The notes under the pieces: generated by a model
The model's database searches: none
What the model saw: only the letters and a program-made list of their open reading frames with translations
What the model was told of the DNA's origin: nothing
Translations under genes and position numbers: made by a program
Assembly (NCBI GenBank): GCA_937982505.1
Contig: CALJLV010000116.1
Span: 1 to 16,208, forward strand
Length of the DNA: 16,208 nucleotides
Direction: 5' to 3'
Source of the DNA: an uncultured Desulfobacteraceae bacterium
GTDB lineage: Bacteria; Desulfobacterota; Desulfobacteria; Desulfobacterales; UBA2174
Shown here: positions 1 through 7,895 of the stretch, one piece after another
Position numbering within the stretch: the stretch's first letter is position 1
How the letters are laid out: every line of letters starts with the position of its first letter

Positions 1-1668
1 TTCGCCCCCTGGGACTGGATCATCAACGCCTCGAGCTACCGGCGCGAATTTGCCGAGCTGGTCAACGTGGAGGACTTTCGCGACGGGGTGCTGGACATGC
101 GCTTCGGGCGCACCGGCTACAGCTTTATTTTGAGCCAGGACGGCCGGCTCATCGTTCACCCGGTCCTCCAGGGGCTCAGCGTCCAGGAGAATCCGGAGAT
201 TCTGGACCATCCCATCCGCGCCATGCTCTCCCAGAAGCGGGGCAAGCTGATCTACGACTGGCGCAACCCGGGCGAGGACAGCGCGCGCACCAAGCTGGTG
301 ATCTTCACCGATCTGCCCCGCTTCGAATGGATCCTGGCCTCGTCGAGCTACCTGGACGAATTCTACACCCCCCTGGAGACCATCAGCCGGGTGATCATCT
401 TCACCGCCATGGCCTGCTGGCTGCTGCTCCTGCCCATCACCTTCTGGATCAGCCGTACCATCACGCTTCCGCTCCAGGCCCTCATCGGTCGGCTGGACCG
501 GGCCTCCCAGGGCGATTTTTCCGGCCGCGTGCGCCAGGGGGGGGCCGACGAGGTGGGCCAGCTCAGCGCCTACTTCAACACTTTCATGGACCGCCTGCAG
601 ACTTACAGCCGGAGCCTGGAAAACGAGATCGCCGAGCGCAAGGAGGCCGAGGCGGCCCTGCGGGTCAGCGAGGAAAAGTACCGTTCGGTGATGGAGGCGG
701 CTCCGGATCCGATCATCGTCTACGACATGCAGGGCCGGGTCGACTACCTCAATCCGGCGTTTACCCGCGTCTACGGCTGGACCCCGGACGAGTGTCTCGG
801 CCGGCGCATGGACCGCTTCGTGCCGGCCGACGCCTGGGAAACGGTCCGCCAGGGTCTTGACCGGCTCATGCTGGGCCACCGCCTGGCCCCCGTGGATACC
901 CGCCGCTACACCAAGGACGGGCGCCAGATCGAGGTGAGCATCTCGGGAGCGGTCTACCGGGACCGGGAGGGGGGGCTGATCGGCTGCGTCACCATCCACC
1001 GCGACATTTCGGAGCTGCGGCGGCTGGAAAAAGAGGTGATGGACATCGGCGATCAGGAGCGCCAGAACATCGGCCACGATCTGCACGATGACCTGGCGCC
1101 GCACCTGATCGGCATCGAAGGACTTTGCGCCGTGATGGCCCGCAAGCTGACGGGCCGGTTTGCGCCTGAAGCCGAGCTGGCCGGCAACATCAAGCAGCTG
1201 ATCCAGGAAGCCATCGCCAAGACCCGGCGTCTGGCCAGGGGCCTGTGCCCGGTGTATCTGGTGGATCACGGACTGGAAGCCTCCTTGAAGGAGCTGGCGG
1301 CCAATACGGCGGCCGTGTTCAACATCGCCTGCCGCTTCCGCTGCGACATCGTGGCGCCGGTGCGCGACAACGTCACCGCCACCCATGTCTTTCGCATCGC
1401 CCAGGAGGCCCTGCACAACGCTGTGCGCCACGGCCGGGCGCGGCGCATCGAGATGACGCTGACCCGCGAGGCCGATCAGGTCCGCCTGACCGTCGCCGAC
1501 GACGGCAGCGGGATGCCGGCCGAACCCAACGGGGGAGGGATGGGATTGCGCATCATGGGCTTCCGTGCCAGAATCATTGGCGGCATCCTGGAGATCGGCG
1601 CCAATCCGGATCGTGGCTGCCGGGTGGTGCTGACCCTGCCCGGCCCGGAGGAAGTGCATCCGACATGA
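1..1668 (+). CDS. Cache-HAMP-PAS sensor histidine kinase, HisKA_3 type (5' partial)
   Basis: The reading frame is open from base 1, so the start lies upstream; the GTG at 67 is internal to the sensor domain. Residues are counted from the first codon here. The extracytoplasmic part shows two similar segments typical of Cache domains (PWDWIINASSY near 4-14 and FEWILASSSYLDEF near 108-121). A membrane helix follows at about 131-151, then HAMP (152-205), PAS (222-340), and a HisKA_3 dimerisation helix with motif GHDLHDDLAPHL, where His362 is the predicted phosphorylated residue. The HATPase domain has an N box (QEALHNAVRHG) and G boxes (DDGSGMP from 500, GGGMGLRIMGFRA). It should sense a small periplasmic ligand and phosphorylate the adjacent regulator. 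Its TGA overlaps that gene's ATG by 4 bp, implying translational coupling. The ligand is unknown; an organic acid is plausible from the downstream uptake operon. Confidence 0.93.
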   Translation, partial: FAPWDWIINASSYRREFAELVNVEDFRDGVLDMRFGRTGYSFILSQDGRLIVHPVLQGLSVQENPEILDHPIRAMLSQKRGKLIYDWRNPGEDSARTKLVIFTDLPRFEWILASSSYLDEFYTPLETISRVIIFTAMACWLLLLPITFWISRTITLPLQALIGRLDRASQGDFSGRVRQGGADEVGQLSAYFNTFMDRLQTYSRSLENEIAERKEAEAALRVSEEKYRSVMEAAPDPIIVYDMQGRVDYLNPAFTRVYGWTPDECLGRRMDRFVPADAWETVRQGLDRLMLGHRLAPVDTRRYTKDGRQIEVSISGAVYRDREGGLIGCVTIHRDISELRRLEKEVMDIGDQERQNIGHDLHDDLAPHLIGIEGLCAVMARKLTGRFAPEAELAGNIKQLIQEAIAKTRRLARGLCPVYLVDHGLEASLKELAANTAAVFNIACRFRCDIVAPVRDNVTATHVFRIAQEALHNAVRHGRARRIEMTLTREADQVRLTVADDGSGMPAEPNGGGMGLRIMGFRARIIGGILEIGANPDRGCRVVLTLPGPEEVHPT

Positions 1669-2330
1669 AAAAACGGATCCTGATCGTCGAAGACCACCCC
1701 ATCTTCCGGCTGGGCCTCACCGAGCTCATCAACCAGGAAGACGACCTGGAGGTCTGCGGCGGCGTCGAAGATGTCAGCCAGGCCTGGCAGGCCATCGAAC
1801 GAAGCGCGCCGGACATGATCATTGCCGATATCACCTTGCCCCAGGGGGACGGCATCGAACTGGCGCGGGACGTGGTGCGCCGCTTCAAGGGCCGCATCCC
1901 GGTGCTGATCCTCTCCATGCACGACGCCTTCCTGTATGCCGAACGGGCTCTGCACGCCGGGGCCCGCGGCTACATCATGAAACAGGAGGCCATGGCCAAG
2001 GTGGCCCAGGCGGTGCGCGAGGTGCTGCAAGGCAGGATCTATCTGGATGATCCGGTCAAGGAACACATCCTCACCGGCCTGGCCGCCGTTTCCTCGGGCC
2101 GGGACAAGTCTCCCATCGAACGGCTCACCGACCGCGAGCTGGAGGTGTTGCGGTTCCTGGGCCAGGGGCTCAGCAGCCGAGACATCGCCCGCCGGCTGCA
2201 CCTGAGCATCAAGACCATCGGCACCTACCGCGAACGGATCAAGGAAAAACTCAACCTCAAGCACGGCACCGAGCTGGTGCGCTACGCGGTGCACTGGACC
2301 CGGACCGGCCAAGGCCCGCCCGCAGCCTGA
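1665..2330 (+). CDS. NarL/FixJ-family response regulator
   Basis: This 221-residue protein has an N-terminal receiver domain (about 1-120) and a C-terminal LuxR-type helix-turn-helix (about 152-210). The receiver acidic pair is E9-D10, and the phospho-acceptor is Asp55 in IIADITLPQGDG. The conserved Lys appears in GYIMKQEA. The DNA-binding domain reads LTDRELEVLRFLGQGLSSRDIARRL with the recognition region LSIKTIGTYR. The length is normal and no part is missing. The ATG overlaps the kinase stop codon, so the two genes form one cognate pair. Targets are not known from sequence. The nearest candidates are the palindrome at 2361-2383 and the acyl-CoA synthetase/symporter operon that begins 268 bp downstream. 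Confidence 0.95.
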   Translation: MKKRILIVEDHPIFRLGLTELINQEDDLEVCGGVEDVSQAWQAIERSAPDMIIADITLPQGDGIELARDVVRRFKGRIPVLILSMHDAFLYAERALHAGARGYIMKQEAMAKVAQAVREVLQGRIYLDDPVKEHILTGLAAVSSGRDKSPIERLTDRELEVLRFLGQGLSSRDIARRLHLSIKTIGTYRERIKEKLNLKHGTELVRYAVHWTRTGQGPPAA

Positions 2331-2360
2331 TACGGCGGTCCCCATCGCGCGCCCCTTTCC

Positions 2361-2383
2361 CCGGTAGGTGCGTCACCTACCGG
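2361..2383. promoter_or_regulatory. Perfect 10-bp inverted repeat (operator or hairpin)
   Basis: CCGGTAGGTG is followed by a 3-base centre and its exact reverse complement CACCTACCGG. It lies 30 bp after the response-regulator stop. It could fold as an RNA hairpin, but no T-run follows, so an intrinsic terminator is not well supported. It could equally be a protein-binding site for the upstream operon's regulator or for the TetR protein, whose own palindrome shares the 9-mer ACCTACCGG. What is seen is the symmetry; the function is inferred. Confidence 0.55.
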
Positions 2384-2448
2384 CAGCCGGCGCCCGTCCC
2401 ACCGGCCGACTAGGTTTTACCGGTACCTTAAAATCGGTTTCCGCCGGA

Positions 2449-2477
2449 TTGTCTCCGGGTCTGGAAGCACATAGAAG
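2449..2477 (+). promoter_or_regulatory. Candidate sigma70-type promoter for the synthetase/symporter operon
   Basis: TTGTCT (2449-2454) and TAGAAG (2472-2477) are separated by 17 bp, each matching four of six consensus bases. The site lies in the 267-bp gap between response regulator and synthetase, about 120 bp before the start codon. The rest of the gap holds the palindrome at 2361-2383 and no convincing small gene. A weak match that would fit an activator-dependent promoter. Confidence 0.25.
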
Positions 2478-2597
2478 AAAGCTGCGCTAAATGCAGTTCA
2501 TCGACTGTTATGGTCCCTAACGGCTGTTCAGTCATCAGGCATGCGGTTTTGGACAAGCCTCGTGCCCCCATCAACCGAAAGGAGGAAGGTCACCACC

Positions 2598-4232
2598 ATG
2601 GATCTCGACAAACCCAACATGACCGATTACGACCAGGAGTACGCCGCGTTCAAATGGAACAAGCCGGAATACTTCAACTTTGCCGGCGATGTGATCGACA
2701 GGTGGGCCCAGGATCCGCAGAAACTGGCGTTTCTGTGGGTGGACGACGCGGGCCATGAGATCAAGAAGACCTATGCCGAGCTGAGCCGCGTTTCGCGCCA
2801 GCTGTGCAACCTGCTCCAGGCCCAAGGGGTCAAGCAGGACGACGTGGTGATGGTGATTTTGCCGCGCAATGTCGAGTGGTGGGAAGCCTTCACCGCCTGC
2901 ATCCGCATGGGGGCGGTGATTTCACCGGGCACCACCCAGCTTACCGCCAAGGACATCAAGTACCGCCTCACCGAATCGGGCGCCGTCTGCGTGCTGACCA
3001 ACCCGGCCCTGGCCGCCAAGGTGGACGAGGTGGCGGCCGAATGCCCCACCCTCAAGAGCAAGATCATCATCAGCGAGCCCCGCCAGGGGTGGACCTACTA
3101 CACCGACGCGGTGGCCAAGGCCTCGGACCAGTTCGAGACCGCCAAGACCAAGAGCGACGACCGGTGCATCCTGTATTTCACCTCCGGGACCACCGGCATG
3201 CCCAAAATGACCCTGCACACCCATGCCACCTATCCCATCGGCCACCAGATCACCGGCAAGTACTGGCTGGATCTCAAGCCGGGGGACATGCACTGGAACA
3301 TCAGCGACACCGGCTGGGCCAAGGCCGCCTGGAGCAGCTACTTCGGGCCCATCAACATGGGGGCCGCTCAGTTCATTCACCACACCGACCGCTTCGACCC
3401 GGTCAAGACCCTCGAGCTGCTGGCCAAGTACCCGGTCACCACCATGTGCGGGGCGCCGACCATCTACCGCATGCTGGTGCTTCAGGACCTGAGCAAGTAC
3501 AAGTTTCCGCACCTGCGCCACTGCGTGGGGGCCGGCGAACCGCTCAACCCCGAGATCATCGAGGTCTGGAAAGAGGCCACCGGGTGCACCATCCGCGACG
3601 GCTACGGCCAGACGGAAACCGTCTGCCTCTGCGGCAGCTTCCGCTGCATCGAACCGCGATTCGGATCCATGGGCAAGCCCAGCCCGGGGATCAAGCTGGC
3701 GGTGATCGACGAAAACGGCCAGGTGCTGCCGCCCAACACCGAGGGGGACATCGCTGTGCGCATCAAGCCCGAGCGGCCGGTGGGTCTTTTCCAGGAGTAC
3801 TGGAATGATCCGGGTCGCACCGCCTCCACGATCCGCGGGGAGTGGTACATCACCGGCGACCGGGCCTACGTGGACGAAGACGGCTACTTCTGGTTCGTGG
3901 GACGGGCCGACGACGTGATCCTCACCTCGGGCTACCGGATCGGGCCCTTCGAAGTGGAAAGCGCCCTGATCGAGCATGATGCCGTGGCCGAATCGGCCGT
4001 GGTCTCCAGCCCGGACGAAACCCGCGGCGAGGTGGTCAAGGCCTTCGTTATCCTGGCGCCGGGCTATGAGCCCTCGGAGGCCTTGGTCAAGGAGTTGCAG
4101 GACTACGTCAAGAAGGTGACCGCACCGTACAAGTACCCGCGCAAGATCGAGTTCGTCGAGGCCCTGCCCAAGACGATCTCCGGCAAGATCCGGCGCATCG
4201 ACCTGCGCAACAAGGAGTGGGGCCGCAAGTAG
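2598..4232 (+). CDS. AMP-forming acyl-CoA synthetase (medium-chain/ACSM-like)
   Basis: A 544-residue adenylate-forming ligase that converts a carboxylic acid, ATP and CoA to the acyl-CoA. The P-loop motif YFTSGTTGMPKM spans 193-204, the A5 motif YGQTET is at 336-341, and the TGD/hinge region (YITGDRAYVDEDGYFWFVGRAD) is intact. The C-terminal catalytic lysine is K530 in TISGKIRR. Overall layout and length resemble the ACSM/medium-chain group rather than long-chain FadD, but substrate cannot be read from the sequence. The ATG at 2598 is chosen because AAAGGAGGAAGG sits just upstream; an in-frame start at 2541 has no such site. It heads an operon with the small membrane protein and the SSS symporter, so it probably activates the acid they import. 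Confidence 0.93.
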   Translation: MDLDKPNMTDYDQEYAAFKWNKPEYFNFAGDVIDRWAQDPQKLAFLWVDDAGHEIKKTYAELSRVSRQLCNLLQAQGVKQDDVVMVILPRNVEWWEAFTACIRMGAVISPGTTQLTAKDIKYRLTESGAVCVLTNPALAAKVDEVAAECPTLKSKIIISEPRQGWTYYTDAVAKASDQFETAKTKSDDRCILYFTSGTTGMPKMTLHTHATYPIGHQITGKYWLDLKPGDMHWNISDTGWAKAAWSSYFGPINMGAAQFIHHTDRFDPVKTLELLAKYPVTTMCGAPTIYRMLVLQDLSKYKFPHLRHCVGAGEPLNPEIIEVWKEATGCTIRDGYGQTETVCLCGSFRCIEPRFGSMGKPSPGIKLAVIDENGQVLPPNTEGDIAVRIKPERPVGLFQEYWNDPGRTASTIRGEWYITGDRAYVDEDGYFWFVGRADDVILTSGYRIGPFEVESALIEHDAVAESAVVSSPDETRGEVVKAFVILAPGYEPSEALVKELQDYVKKVTAPYKYPRKIEFVEALPKTISGKIRRIDLRNKEWGRK

Positions 4233-4290
4233 ACGGCGGTCCGCAGGGCCGGGGCGGCTGTGGGGGGCGCCCCGGCCTGAAATTCCCGTC

Positions 4291-4317
4291 GCGGCCGCCG
4301 CCAGGCGCGGCGGCCGC
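4291..4317 (+). promoter_or_regulatory. Strong intra-operon GC hairpin
   Basis: GCGGCCGCCGC (4291-4301) pairs perfectly with GCGGCGGCCGC (4307-4317) around a 5-base loop. It lies in the 114-bp gap between the synthetase and the small subunit, 29 bp before the next start codon. There is no T-run, so it is more likely an mRNA-stabilising or processing element, or a partial attenuator, than a true terminator. It could set different expression levels for synthetase and transporter. Confidence 0.5.
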
Positions 4318-4346
4318 CGCAACCACAACCGTGGAAGGGGTGGCGC

Positions 4347-4667
4347 ATGAGCGAAAACAATACCAAGGAAAAGCTCTATAAAAAGGAAATCCGCATCACC
4401 GTGATCTTCACCTTGCTGCTGCTGATGATGGCCCACTGTGCCTCGCTATTCGTGTTGTTTCCCGGCCTGCAGAGCCCGGTCTCGGCCGCCGGCGTGGTCG
4501 GCGGCTTCATGGGCTTTCCGATTCAGTACATCGTTCCCATTCTCTTCGGCTGGTTCGGCCTGGCCGCCGTCTGCTACGTGATGGCCGTGGTCTGCAACAA
4601 GTTCGACGATGAGATGGAGCAGCTGGCTACCGACACCAAGTCGCGCCGGCAACGCGAAACGGCCTAA
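4347..4667 (+). CDS. Small two-helix membrane subunit of a sodium:solute symporter
   Basis: A 106-residue protein with a charged N-terminus, two hydrophobic helices (about 17-40 and 58-83) and a charged C-terminal tail (FDDEMEQ onward). Size, topology and position immediately before an SSS-family permease match the small accessory subunits known from symporter pairs (DUF485 or DUF4212 type). I cannot decide between these families by eye. The start is supported by GGAAGGGG upstream. The gap to the symporter start is 15 bp and contains its ribosome-binding site, so the two are certainly co-transcribed. Presumed role: assembly or stability of the permease, or part of its transport unit. Confidence 0.8.
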   Translation: MSENNTKEKLYKKEIRITVIFTLLLLMMAHCASLFVLFPGLQSPVSAAGVVGGFMGFPIQYIVPILFGWFGLAAVCYVMAVVCNKFDDEMEQLATDTKSRRQRETA

Positions 4668-4682
4668 AGGAGGGGAAACGCC

Positions 4683-6314
4683 ATGAAATACGCTTTGGAC
4701 AACGTGTGGATCGGTCTTGGAATGGTGGTGATCCTCTTTGCCTGCTTTTATTACGTGGGCTGGTGGGCCAGTCGCAAGACCACGAGCGAGGAAGACTTCT
4801 ACGCCGCCGGGTTCTCCATCGGCCCGGTGACCAACGGATTGGGCATGGCGGCCACCTGGGCCTCGCTGGCGACCTTCATGGGCGTTATCGCCCTGATCCA
4901 GAAGCTGCAGGTCCCCTTCGTGTACCTGTGGATCCAGTGGTCCATCTCCATTCCCCTGCTCACCCTGCTCTACGGCACCAGCCTGCGGCGCATGAAGGCC
5001 TTCACCCCGGCGAGCTTCATCAAGGCCCGCTACGGCAACGGGGCCGCCATTTGCATCGTCGTTTGGATGTGTCTGGTCATGGTGATGTACGCCCTGGGGC
5101 AGATGATCGGCCTGGGCCAGGCCTTCGAGCTGCTCTTCGGCGTGCCCTACAACACGGCGCTGATCGTGGCCGGCCTGGCCACCGTGGGGTTCATCACCAT
5201 GGGCGGGATGTACGGGGCCTCTTACAACGCCGCTTTCCAGATGGTGGTCATGACCCTGGCCATGGTGGCGCCCATGGGGGCCATCATGAAGCAGATGGGC
5301 GCCTCGGGATGGTGGTTTCCGCCCCTGCTCTACGGGGACATGGTGCCCAACATGCTGGCGGCCATTCCCACCTTCTTCGACATGAAGTACGATTTCCGCT
5401 GGTACTTCGCCCTGATCCCGGCCTTCACCCTGGGACCGGTGGCCCTGCCGCACCTGGCCATGCGCGTCTTTACCTCCTCGAGCGTCAAGAGCGCCCGCTG
5501 GGCCGTGGTCTGGTTCGTTCTCTTTCTGGGCCTGCTCTTTTGCGGCACCTATGTGGCCGGTTTCGCCGGCAACTACTTCCGCGCCACCACCGGCAACATC
5601 ATCGAGAAGGCCGACCAGACCATCCTGGTGCTCAACGTCTTTTACAATCCGACCATCGTGGCGGCCTTCGTCATGGGCGGGGCCCTGGCCGCCGGCCTGT
5701 CGACCATCAGCGGCAACCTGATGGCCATCGCCGGCCTGGTGGGCAACGACCTGCTGGGCATCATGGCGCCCAACATGGATCGCAAAAAGAAGATGCGCTG
5801 GGGCTACATGGCCCTGGGGCTCGGCGGCGTGGCCGCCATCCTGCTGGCCTTCAAACCGCCGGCATTCCTCGTCACCTCGATCCTGTGGGCCTTCGGCCTG
5901 CTGGCCTCCACCGCCAGCCCGGGCATTCTGCTGGGCGTGTGGTGGAAGGAGGCCAACAAGCTGGCCCTGATCGTCTCCTCGACCATCTGCGGGATCGTCT
6001 ACATCATCATTTCACCCCACGTGCTCAAGACCATCGTCATCGGCAAGGGGCTGCCGGCCGCCCTGGGAATGAGCGGCGGGATGGTCACCGTGCCGTTGAG
6101 CTTCGGTCTGTTCATCCTCTTGTCGATGCTCTTTAACCGCATGGACGCCTTGAAGGCCTATGCCCCGACTCTGGCCGACAAGCAGATCATCGACCGGATT
6201 CACGGTTGGGGCGAGGAATACGAAGAAAGCCGCTACCAGAGCACCCTTTGGCCCCTGGTGGCGGTGGCCTTTTGCGCCGCCATCCTCATCTGGGGCCTGC
6301 AGCCCTGGAGCTGA
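4683..6314 (+). CDS. SSS-family sodium:solute symporter
   Basis: A 543-residue, very hydrophobic protein with about 13 predicted membrane helices, in the SLC5/SSS family that couples Na+ entry to uptake of organic solutes. Family features include the early segment GLGMAATWASLATFMG, and the Na2-site-like Ser-Thr pair S340-T341 in GALAAGLSTISGNLMAIAG followed by VGNDLL. AAAGGAGGGG precedes the ATG. Co-transcription with an acyl-CoA synthetase and a small subunit, much like acetate-type permease loci, suggests a monocarboxylate or related organic acid as substrate. That is inference from context. The gene is the last of its operon and is followed by a strong terminator-like hairpin. Confidence 0.93.
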   Translation: MKYALDNVWIGLGMVVILFACFYYVGWWASRKTTSEEDFYAAGFSIGPVTNGLGMAATWASLATFMGVIALIQKLQVPFVYLWIQWSISIPLLTLLYGTSLRRMKAFTPASFIKARYGNGAAICIVVWMCLVMVMYALGQMIGLGQAFELLFGVPYNTALIVAGLATVGFITMGGMYGASYNAAFQMVVMTLAMVAPMGAIMKQMGASGWWFPPLLYGDMVPNMLAAIPTFFDMKYDFRWYFALIPAFTLGPVALPHLAMRVFTSSSVKSARWAVVWFVLFLGLLFCGTYVAGFAGNYFRATTGNIIEKADQTILVLNVFYNPTIVAAFVMGGALAAGLSTISGNLMAIAGLVGNDLLGIMAPNMDRKKKMRWGYMALGLGGVAAILLAFKPPAFLVTSILWAFGLLASTASPGILLGVWWKEANKLALIVSSTICGIVYIIISPHVLKTIVIGKGLPAALGMSGGMVTVPLSFGLFILLSMLFNRMDALKAYAPTLADKQIIDRIHGWGEEYEESRYQSTLWPLVAVAFCAAILIWGLQPWS

Positions 6315-6347
6315 TCGAACCAGACCTGAAACGGCGGAGGGTTTACC

Positions 6348-6375
6348 CCAGAGGGAGGCTTCGGCCTCCCTTTGG
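6348..6375 (+). terminator. UUCG-loop hairpin terminator after the symporter
   Basis: CCAGAGGGAGGC (6348-6359) pairs with GCCTCCCTTTGG (6364-6375) around a TTCG tetraloop, with one G-U pair. It begins 33 bp after the symporter stop. The short T-run is inside the stem rather than after it, so termination is likely but not certain. Confidence 0.7.
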
Positions 6376-6376
6376 C

Positions 6377-6415
6377 ATGGCGCCGGCAATGATTTTGGAT
6401 TAAGATCGGCGCCAT
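6377..6415. repeat. Second inverted repeat, 9-bp arms
   Basis: ATGGCGCCG (6377-6385) and CGGCGCCAT (6407-6415) are exact reverse complements separated by 21 AT-rich bases, then CCCTTTT. It follows the UUCG hairpin by one base. It may be a back-up terminator or a binding site ahead of the next gene. The rest of the 6315-6518 gap shows no convincing promoter or gene. Confidence 0.45.
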
Positions 6416-6518
6416 CCCTTTTCAAAGTCGATTTTTCTGTGGAGACCCGACGCTGGCCGTTTCGCCCGCTGGCAGCAGCCGGCAGCCGTCCGCGCGGCAC
6501 CCTCGGGGAAGAGCCGAA

Positions 6519-7061
6519 ATGACCTACATCAACGACATGATCTGCGCACTGCGGCTGGAGGCGGAAATCTGGGAGCGGATCGGCCGCAGCCCCAAAGCCC
6601 TGCACTACACCGTGGCCAATGTCCTGCTTCTCGGGCTGATCTACGGCCTGTCGGTGCTGGTCTGCGGCCGGCGCCTGCTGGCGCCGGGCGCTTCGTTCAA
6701 TCCGGTGCTGATCCTGATGGTGGGCGTGTCGGTGGCCTTTTTGATGCACGGCGGCCTGTCCCTCTATATCTGGATGTTTTGCCGCGGAATCGGCGGAACG
6801 ACGACATTTCTGCCCTTTTACCTGAACACCGGGGTCGCGGCCATCGGGTCCTGGCCGGCCGCGCCGGCGCTGGCCCTGGCGCAGACCGGGGTGCGTGGCG
6901 GACTACCCTCTCTCTACCTGGTCGCCAGCGTTCTTTACGCCCTGGCGGTGCTCTATCCGGCGGTGCGTCAGGCCTCGGCCCTGTCCAGGGGCCGGATGGC
7001 CGCGGCAGCGGTCTTGACCCTGGTCTTTGTCGGCTGCCTGCTCTACTTGTGGGCCTTTTGA
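6519..7061 (+). CDS. Integral membrane protein, about five helices (Yip1-like?)
   Basis: A 180-residue protein with predicted membrane helices near 28-48, 63-88, 97-122, 128-150 and 160-180, and a short cytoplasmic N-terminus (MTYINDMICALRLEAEIWER). No catalytic or binding motif is recognisable. The general pattern (N-terminal soluble stretch followed by a bundle of hydrophobic helices of this size) recalls Yip1-domain proteins, but this is a weak resemblance. GGGGAAGAG precedes the ATG. It ends 50 bp before the crotonase gene and may be the first gene of that operon. Function unknown. Confidence 0.75.
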   Translation: MTYINDMICALRLEAEIWERIGRSPKALHYTVANVLLLGLIYGLSVLVCGRRLLAPGASFNPVLILMVGVSVAFLMHGGLSLYIWMFCRGIGGTTTFLPFYLNTGVAAIGSWPAAPALALAQTGVRGGLPSLYLVASVLYALAVLYPAVRQASALSRGRMAAAAVLTLVFVGCLLYLWAF

Positions 7062-7111
7062 AGAGGGACCGGGCCCCTGTGCACGCGATGCAATCCATTC
7101 AAGGAGATCCC

Positions 7112-7888
7112 ATGAGCGACAATCCTGTTTTAGTGGAAACCCGTGACGCCATCGGCATCATCACCCTCAACCGTCCCGAGCAGATGAACACCTTCACCGT
7201 CGCCTTCGCCCGGCGGCTCAACCAGGCCCTTTGCGACCTGGATGCCGACGAGGCGGTGCGGGTGGTGGTGATCCGCGGCGCGGGCAAGCATTTTTCGGTG
7301 GGGATCGCCCTGGACGAGTTCAAAGACAAGTCCCATGCCGAGTACCGCCGCCTCATCGAGCAGATGGACGCCCACAACCATACCATCGCCCGCATGAAAA
7401 AACCGGTGATCGCCGCGGTCAACGGCTATGCCATAGCCAACGGCGCCGGCCTGGTCTTTGCCTGCGATCTGGCCGTGGCCGCCGACAACGCCAAATTCGG
7501 TACCACCGCCATCAACGTGGGGCTGATCTGCCTGGGACCGGCCGTTCCCCTGGCCCGCCTGGTGGGCCGCAAGAAGACCCTGGAGATGGTGCTCGGCGGG
7601 GAGATGATCGGCGCGGCGGAGGCCGAGCGTCTCGGGCTGGTCAACCGGGTGGTGCCCGCCGGCCAGGTGGAGGCCGAAGCCATGGCCTGGGCCACCAAAC
7701 TGGCGGAAAAGAGCCCCCTGGCCCTGCAGGTCGGCAAGCAGGGGATCTATGCCATGAGCGATCTGCCCTACCACCAGTCCCTGGACTACCTGGGGGAGAT
7801 GTTCGCCGCCCTGTGCAGCACCGAGGATGCCATGGAAGGGTTGGCGGCCTTTGCCGAGAAGCGTCCTCCCGCATGGAAGGGGCGGTAA
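7112..7888 (+). CDS. Crotonase-family protein, ECHDC3-like, lacking both catalytic glutamates
   Basis: A 258-residue crotonase-fold protein; AAGGAG precedes the ATG. Family landmarks are present: LNRPEQMN near the N-terminus, HFSVGIALDEF (first oxyanion-hole segment) and NGYAIANGAGL from residue 104 (second). The two acid residues that hydrate enoyl-CoA in classical enzymes (rat Glu144 and Glu164) align with Gly113 and Ala133, so normal hydratase chemistry is unlikely. The run INVGLICLGPAVPLARLVGRKK and the following LEMVLGG resemble the poorly characterised ECHDC3 branch. It may act as an isomerase, thioesterase, decarboxylase or CoA-thioester binding protein. The stop codon is 7 bp before the start of the HD-GYP gene. 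Confidence 0.9.
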   Translation: MSDNPVLVETRDAIGIITLNRPEQMNTFTVAFARRLNQALCDLDADEAVRVVVIRGAGKHFSVGIALDEFKDKSHAEYRRLIEQMDAHNHTIARMKKPVIAAVNGYAIANGAGLVFACDLAVAADNAKFGTTAINVGLICLGPAVPLARLVGRKKTLEMVLGGEMIGAAEAERLGLVNRVVPAGQVEAEAMAWATKLAEKSPLALQVGKQGIYAMSDLPYHQSLDYLGEMFAALCSTEDAMEGLAAFAEKRPPAWKGR

Positions 7889-7895
7889 GGTTGCC

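Noticed and set aside
2540..2563. Possible sigma54 promoter (TGGACAAGCCTCGTGC)
   Set aside because: The spacing between GG and GC is 11 rather than 10 bases, and the flanking consensus is poor.
2541..2597. Upstream extension of the acyl-CoA synthetase to an ATG at 2541
   Set aside because: The ribosome-binding site AAAGGAGGAAGG lies inside this stretch and points to ATG 2598; the extension does not look like synthetase sequence.
2922..4436. Minus-strand open frame of about 500 codons opposite the acyl-CoA synthetase
   Set aside because: Shadow of a strongly supported gene, with biased composition and no motif.
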